Assembly: GCA_003665825.1 (NCBI GenBank) | Contig: QPFY01000001.1 | Location: 2,287,001-2,351,000, forward strand | DNA from: Microbotryum silenes-acaulis | Taxonomy: Eukaryota > Basidiomycota > Microbotryomycetes > Microbotryales > Microbotryaceae | Length of the DNA: 64,000 nucleotides | Reading direction: 5' to 3' | Shown: in pieces, positions 57,789 through 64,000 of the stretch | Layout: every line of letters starts with the position of its first letter | Position numbering within the stretch: position 1 is the stretch's first letter | Notes under the pieces: model-generated | Seen by the model: only the letters and a program-made list of their open reading frames with translations | Databases searched by the model: none | What the model was told of the DNA's origin: nothing | Made by a program: the position numbers and the translations under genes

Positions 57789-58921
57789 CCTTGAGGCGGT
57801 GGGGTGGAAAAGAGCCGGGGTCGAAGTTCGGCGGAGAGAGGGGAATGTGGATCTTGGAGAGGTGTGGGTAGGATGGGTAGAGTGATGTGAAAGGAAGGAA
57901 GAGAGGATGCATCTTCATCAAGGTCGTTTGATACTGAGATCCAGAATCCCGTCCCCACCAACATCTTTAAGACAATCGAGGCGATCCGGCGAGCCCGTGA
58001 ACACACCTCCGTTCAGGGGAAGAGCTCAGGGGTGGCTTGGCCTTCACAGATCATCTTCCGCAGGGAATCAACATCCTCAAGCTCTTAATAACCGATGACA
58101 ACGAACGTAAAATAGCCCACCCTACGAGCCGACGTTGTGACGATGAGCGGACCGATCGCTCTTTAGCGCTTCAGCTCGCGAACGGAACTTAAGTTAGCAC
58201 AGCCTGAGCGCGCGAGCCGCGGAGGGAAAAGCGTCGGTCAGGGGACAATGATCAACAGCGTCAAACCCTAAAGACTCGATGAAAACGAACTTAAGATAGC
58301 CCACCCAATGGGCCGAATCTGTGATGATGAGTGGACGGATCGCTGTTTAGCGCTTCTAGAAATTGCGAACGGAAAGTACGCACAGAGCGCGGCGAGCTTC
58401 GGGCAAGCGTCGTTCAGAGGACGGCCGGTGGACGACCACGATCGGTCTGGGTGTAACGAAAGTCTATTCTTGCACTTTGACTAGTAGCTAGCTGTCGCTT
58501 ATAGACCGTCGTAGGCGTTCGCAATTCCCGTGGATGCTGTGCAGTGACACCACAAACATCGGCTTCACTGCACTGGATGCACATCGCTAGCTGCTGGCCA
58601 CTGTTCAGCTGGCGCTGGCGTACGTAGACTCTTGCCGATCCGATCTCGGTCACCTTCATGTGCGAAATGGCTCTCGACTCCAACCTCTCGATACATCAGG
58701 CACTTTGGGCGGGGAATAAATAAATAGATACTTTCCATGGTACTGGTACTAGCTACTACACTGCTTTGAAAGTAATACGACGAGAAAGTGTCTGTTTTGG
58801 GGAGTGCAAAGCACCCACGACGAATCCTGAAATTAGATGCTTGAGTATGATACACCGGCTGCGCATTCATGCGATCGACGACCAAGGAAGTCAAGTCGAG
58901 GGAACGCGCCATGACTTCTCT
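57789..58921. other. intergenic with a degenerate direct repeat
   Basis: Holds the promoter of the secreted-protein gene and the 3' region of the next minus-strand gene; no gene supported. It contains the direct repeat listed at 58085-58425. Confidence 0.5.
58085..58425 (+). repeat. direct repeat, two units of about 160-175 bp
   Basis: Unit 1 (about 58085-58255) and unit 2 (about 58270-58425) share, in order, GATGA(C/A)AACGAAC, ATAGCCCACCC, GGCCGA/GAGCCGA, GTGA(C/T)GATGAG(C/T)GGAC, GATCGCT(C/G)TTTAGCGCTTC and GCGAACGGAA. They are moderately diverged. Confidence 0.7.
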
Positions 58922-60902
58922 TCAAATATTCATCATCATCGACCAACCCCCCTCCTCATGCGTCCTACCCGGCTCATTCTTCCCATCCCACTGTCTCATC
59001 GCCTGCATTCCCTGAAACGTCGACGCAGATCCATTCGTTGTCCCTAACGTATTATTCACACTATTCGCTCCCTTCCTCCTCTCCGTCTCATGCCCCGTCT
59101 TGATCGCCTCGTCCAAACGTCTCTGCAAGAAGATCGCGGCCTTCCAACATCGATCCGGTTCGCACAGCGCCAAAGCAGGGAACCTTTTCTCGACAATCTG
59201 CACGGCCAATCTCTTATCCTGATCACGTTGGTTCTTCCAACTCTTACCCGGATCCAACAAATCCTTCACGATCGTCAATCGAGCCAAGATCCAAAGCTTC
59301 CATTGTGCAGGAGTGGGGCAAACGCCTTCGAGGTCGACCATCTCGGTGCGTAAGTTCGATTTGACGGCCGTGTCGTTGCTGTAGTTGTGGACGTGCATCA
59401 GTTGAGTGTAATCGTACCGAGGGCGCGACCAGCTGCCCAGCTCGGCGAGGTATTGATTCATGACGTTTGGGTCCGGAGGTTGCGAAGGCAACGTCGGCGC
59501 GTTGTAATACCTTGCTCGACCCGATCCACCGCTAGCGCCTCGGGAAGTCGACAGGGGAATGGGGGAGTGCGAGGACGAGGACGAGAATTCGATCGGCGAC
59601 GGAAGCTCCATATCAAGCCTAGACGGAGGGGTGTTGCCAATGCTGGTGGTTGAGACCGGACTTGGTCGTCCTGCAAACGAAGCTTTCATCGCGGCGAACG
59701 GATCAATTGGCGAAATAGGAGTTGTGACCGAGGCCGGAGAGGGGGCGGCAGGGCAAGGCGCGGGCGGGGGTCGGGGTGGTGCGTGCACGGGTACATGTTG
59801 CAGGACCGGCGAAGGTGGCGCCGAAGGCGATGGCGAAGCGAGTGAAGATATCCGAGCTGCTCATGACGAAAAATGAAGGATGGGTGGGTAGGAAAGATCA
59901 AGTAGGAGTGGCGCGAGAGTTTGGCCCGAAGAAGGTAAAGGAAGTTGGGAGTCAGCATCTCGGAGGTTGATCTTGTCTGCGGCGGGCCCCTCATGACGAC
60001 GGGAAAGCCACACGCGCGCGCGGACGCTCGCGCTCGCAAAGTCCAAAAAATGAAGTGGAAAATTGAACGGACCATGTACCGAGGCAAGCTCTGTAGTCAG
60101 ACGAATCACATCGCTCCTAGAGGTGGCCAAATCCTCGAGTGCCCTGGTGTACCTCGTCGACAAGTCTCGATGCTGCGTACGAGCGAAGAGGAAAAAGGGG
60201 GATTCAGCACAGACGCGCCGACGTCTCGTTAATCGACCCAAAGGGGACTCGAACGCCTCTTTTGTCCGTGCGCGCGGCGCATGGCCCGCACGGCCGACGA
60301 CGAAACCATTCTGGGCCATCGCCCCGCGGCGACTCGCCACGCGACCGCCACACGCACGCCCCCTGCGCTATTACCCCGCTTCAATCCAACTGAGACCTGC
60401 GACTCACCTCGGAATGGATCCAAACGTTGTCGCACGTCCCCGGTCGATCCCCAGCCGCTGCGGGCGGGGCATCAAATTCACACGACCTCGATCCCCGGAT
60501 ATAGTAGCTCGTTGATGTGGATGGGGTGTAGGATGAGGATGGAGTCGTGTTGAAACTGCTGCTACTGGTGCTAGCGTGCACGGTCGGCGAATGCGCATGC
60601 GACAGCGAATGCGAGTGCGAATGCGAGTGCGAGTGCGATAGCGCCTCGCCGGAGCCCGACTGCAAGTAACTCGTCGAATGTGATCGGGATTGTAGACTAG
60701 GCCGGTACGGCTGCTGCTGCTGCTGCTGCTGATGTGGTCGTTGAGGCTCGTCCAAATCGGGGTTGTAGCTGTACATAAGTTGGCTCGACTGCTGTGCTTG
60801 TGGTGGTTGCTGCTGCCGACTCTGCTGTGACTGTTGTGGATGATGCGACTGCGGCGGAGCTTGCGACTGCGACGGCAATGGATATTGCTGTTGCCAGTCC
60901 AT
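58922..60902 (-). CDS. hypothetical protein, Gln-rich and Ser-His-rich
   Basis: The start is at the ATG 60902 (the frame runs on upstream through a GTG only). Exon 1 (60902-60408) encodes a Gln/Pro/Ser-rich region with poly-Q and the repeat SHSHSHSHSHSLSHAHS. Exon 2 (60172-60080) adds a helical piece, STRYTRALEDLATSRSDVIR. One or more introns follow; the join near 59870 is not resolved. The last exon carries a Pro-rich stretch and then a conserved-looking helical C-terminal part: VCPTPAQWKLWILARLTIVK, EKRFPALALCEPDRCWKAAI, FLQRRLDEAIK. I do not recognise the family. Low complexity plus a folded end would suit a regulatory protein, but no function can be read. Confidence 0.65.
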
Positions 60903-61989
60903 CGCTTGGCCAGCGGCGGTCACGAGAACGCGCGTATACGCTCGTCGGCCCTGATCGTACCAGAGCGGGGCGGAAAGAACAAGCGTCGCGCCTCAAGAAA
61001 GAGCGGGAGAGCGGGAGAAGGCGCGCTGCGATCAGCTGCCGTTGCTTGGCAGCTCAATCCTTGATGATAGAGCTACACCGAGGTTGTGGTGGTCCCGGTC
61101 AAAATTGAAAGAGCGTTTTCGCTGCAGGCTGTCGTCGTCGTGGCGACAGAAAGAGGGGACTTGAGGCAGATGTGGCCGGAAGGGAAGCAACCAAGTCAAG
61201 TCGACGAGACGACGGGCAGAACGAGAATTGACGGGCGGTGATTGGGGCGAGGGCCAACTTAGCGCGGTAGGAGCTGATTGGATGCGCGACAGTGGTGTTA
61301 CGGCAGTCTACGAGCGAACCTTGAGTCGGCTTTTCTTTGAAATGGTTGGATTACATTAGAGCTAACGCCGAAAAGCGAGGCGCGAGGCCAATTGGCTAGC
61401 TTCTGAGTTCCGAAGGCTGGGCGGATCGCGCGCGGCTGGGCCGCACGCCTACCCACGAGTCTCGAATCGCGAGAGGCTAGGGCCATTTCATAATAATCAT
61501 AATCGAGCCCCGCGGCGGATCACCGGTCTTTCGGACTTTGACGTCGAGGTGCACGTTCCACCATCAGAACGCTTGTACTTGAAACTCGGATGAAAGACTC
61601 AATTTCAGCTTCTAAGTTTACGGTAGGTGCGGTGAAGTTCCCGTGAAGCGAGCTGTGCTGCGGCCACTTGGAGTGAGTCCTGCAGTGGGACACGTACGGC
61701 GTGTCAGAAAGTCGAGCAATTTTCGCTGTCAAAAAAATCGCTACCCTCTGCCCACATTTTCCTACGAACAGTCCCCAGAACAATTCAAGTGTTGAAGGTC
61801 CTGCCAAATCCCGATTCGCTTTCTCAGATTCAAATCAAAGATGCCGATTCGCCCGGGCCCCACATCTGGATTCAAGGACCGTGCGCACGGAATCGCCGAA
61901 GCAAACCTTCGAGTGCGCTCAACGCCGACTACCAAACACTGGCTTCGTGTTTCACCGCTGTGACCTGTGCTCGACCTAGGTTAGACATC
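60903..61989. other. intergenic between divergent genes
   Basis: About 1.1 kb that should contain the promoters of the Q-rich protein (-) and the methionine sulfoxide reductase (+). No gene or RNA supported. Confidence 0.5.
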
Positions 61990-62827
61990 ATGACGCATGC
62001 TGACTCGCTTGCTTTACCACGTGAGTGCCACCTAGATTCTCTCACTGGCACGGGACCGCTTAGCTGACTCCGCGCGTTGCGAAACCCCCGTTGGATCACC
62101 TCATCGCCGGGACTCCCTGCCCGACCCACCCGCTTCGCGAACTCTCCTACAGCGAACCTGACCCTCTCCGAATTCTACCAACACGCCACCACGACCCTTC
62201 AAGCCCTCCTCGCGACCTCTTCCCCAGGATCAGGGGAGAGCGCGCTCGTGACGTGTTGTGCGAACGCTTCGTCCTTGCTCTTTGGACTGTTTGAGAATTA
62301 CCCTCAAAAGTGGGGGACCGAACCGGGAAAGAGGGTCAATTGGTGTGGTACGTTCACACCTCGAATTCAGTCTCAGCTATCCTCCAAATCAGCACTGAAT
62401 GCCATCACTAACCCCGAATCGCTCCCCAAACCTCACAGGTTATTACTTCCTTCCGACCCACCTAATCCCACACCACCGTACCACCGGCTCCCCTCCGACC
62501 AAACTCTTCCTAGGTCCCTTCCACGGTCGACCAGCCTGCTCCTTCGTTCCCTTAACCAGTCGCACCCCAGGTGTCTGCGCCTCCGCCTTCCTTTCCCAAA
62601 CCGTCCAACTCGTTCCTAATGTCCATGAAAGACCAGGTCATATCGCTTGTGACGGGGTGACAAAGTCCGAGATCGTCTTACCCGTTCGGGATGCGAAGGG
62701 GGAGGTAATAGGCGTGTTGGATTTGGATTGTGAGGCCGTGCAAGGGTTCGGAGAAGAAGATCGGATAGGTTTGCTAGGCTTTGTCGAGGCGTTTGAGAGA
62801 TGCGTTGATTGGGGGCCGAGAGTTTAA
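61990..62827 (+). CDS. free methionine-(R)-sulfoxide reductase (GAF-type fRMsr)
   Basis: Reduces free methionine-R-sulfoxide in the cytosol, protecting against oxidative stress. Three exons with consistent phases (61990-62020, 62153-62347, 62439-62827) give 204 residues. Evidence: NLTLSEFYQHATTTLQALL; NWCGYYFLP across the second junction; LFLGPFHGRPAC; GVCASAFLSQTVQLVPNVHE; PGHIACDGVTKSEIVLPV; VIGVLDLDCEAV. The three cysteines used by this enzyme class (in PAC, GVC and IAC contexts) are all present, so it should be active. The yeast counterpart is YKL069W. The insert between YYFLP and LFLGPF is longer than usual. Confidence 0.94.
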
Positions 62828-63062
62828 ATGGAGAGAGTACAAGTGGGTTCACTCGACGGCGGGGTGTTGTTATGCAATTCGCAATGCATTGTTCGGCTTG
62901 AGGTAGAGATACAGCTCTTTCGGGCTCGGGAAAAGGGTAATCTCGGCGACGAGATTTTTCCACGGGCAAAACTCAGACCTGAACCCTGAAGGCCCCTATC
63001 AATGCAAGGACATGCAATAACAATACAACACACTCCCATGATAAGCCCACCTAGAAAAGATC

Positions 63063-64000
63063 CTAACTCATCTCCTCATCCTCCCCTCCGATCCCCGTCC
63101 CCGTCCCCTTCGCAGAACTCTCAAACAAATCCCCGCCACCCCCACCACCCGAAGCGCCCGCCCACTTGCCCAACACATCCACCAAATCCGACAATTCCGC
63201 TTCCGCCCCCGCGTCCACTTCTTTCATGACTTTCCATTCGGACGCAAAGTCGTCGACGGTGATTTCTTCGCAGGTGAAATCGGCGAGGAGTTCTCTGAGC
63301 TCGGGTAGAGGGTAGGCGGGGAGGGGAGGTGACCGATAGGGGATTGGATGAATCAGTGGTTGTGAAGGATGAAAAGAATTCTGAACTGGTGGAATTACCG
63401 TAATCGGACTGTGCCAAGGATCACACAGAACGAATAGGGAGCACGTAATAGGCGAAAATCGTTAGCTCGGCAACTTTCTGTTATCCTTTACGCCTCCCTT
63501 TCGCTCGCAGCACCCTACTCACTCAATTCCGCCTGATAACTATCAAACAATCCTCCCACATGATTCAACGCCTCTTTGGGATTCAACCCATGTTTCAACG
63601 CTGTTGTAGGATCCGCGAGCCAAACGTCGGCTTCGAAGAGGAGCGCTGAGAGGCGTTCCACGTCTATTTCCATTTTGGAGAGGTCTTCGCGCAGGTAGGA
63701 AAGCGCTTCTTCCACCGTTTCCTGAACCTGGGTGAGGGGTGGAGGTCCATGATCAGCCTTTTTTTTGCTCTGTGGTACAACTATCCACTCGGAACCGACA
63801 CCCCAACTTCTCGTAAACGGTTCAGCAGGAGCTTCTTCATGTATCCGAGCGCACCTTGACTATTCCACGTTCCCTCAACCCACCCCCCGGTCTATTCCTC
63901 GTCACCATCCCCCCAGTCGGCATACTCAACAAATTCTGTAATTGCACGTGCGCGGATTGGATCGCCTCGACGTTGTTGAGCGAATGACGGTGGTGCGAGT
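63063..64000 (-). CDS. unidentified helical protein, 3' part; 5' end beyond window
   Basis: Several exons on the minus strand; the gene continues past 64000. From the window edge: NNVEAIQSAHVQLQNLLSMP, then, after an intron, VQETVEEALSYLREDLSKME and ALKHGLNPKEALNHVGGLFD. Next comes the 10-base exon 63399-63408 and the last exon 63294-63063. The joined reading QAELIRLRELLADFTCEEIT is an uninterrupted helix. The end is acidic/Gly-rich, finishing GEDEEMS. It looks like a mostly helical, partly coiled-coil complex subunit. I cannot name the family. Confidence 0.65.

Overview
The window looks like nuclear DNA of a basidiomycete fungus, most plausibly Pucciniomycotina/Microbotryomycetes. That placement is inferred from moderately GC-rich coding sequence, many short GT-AG introns of roughly 45-140 bp, and the gene repertoire; it was not computed. 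Genes are densely packed on both strands, with no operons. I found no rRNA, tRNA or CRISPR array.

Layout. 1-4548 (+): SCAP-type sterol sensor, 5' end outside the window. 4900-11020: a broken kinase-like gene family invaded by a Ty1/copia fragment and carrying two inverted duplications. 11816-13644 (+): septin CDC10, fully resolved into eight exons. 14325-14990: another kinase-like remnant. 15655-18013 (-): single-pass membrane protein with an SH3 domain. 19952-21514 (+): probable mitoribosomal protein Mrp51. 21877-22817 (+): small UBA-like (HYPK-like) protein. 22903-26996 (-): insulysin/Ste23-type M16 protease.

22687-49409 is the most striking part. It is a tandem triplication whose breakpoints lie in the last exon of the UBA-like gene and in the 3' end of RPA1. 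Each copy carries an insulysin copy or remnant, remnants of a minus-strand kinase-like gene, a gene for a polytopic (about seven-helix) membrane protein, and an RPA1 3' end. The same RPA1::UBA-like junction occurs at 31197/31198 and 42881/42882. The copies have decayed differently. Copy 1 gained a MITE-like palindrome. Copy 2 gained a copia/gag fragment and a 4.5-kb copia element with near-identical LTRs and a 5-bp target duplication. Copy 3 holds an AT-rich palindromic insertion. The membrane gene is intact in copies 1 and 3 and frameshifted in copy 2.

After the triplication: RPA1 (-, 49305-51490), the CWF19L1/Drn1 lariat-debranching partner (-, 52432-54878), a secreted protein (-, 55165-57788), a Q/SH-rich hypothetical (-, 58922-60902), free methionine-(R)-sulfoxide reductase (+, 61990-62827), and the 3' part of an unidentified helical protein with a predicted 10-nt microexon (-, 63063 to the window end).

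The housekeeping genes (sterol sensing, septation, DNA replication, splicing, redox repair, mitochondrial translation) do not form one pathway. The accessory content is the expanding and decaying kinase-like/membrane-protein cassette and the transposons in it.
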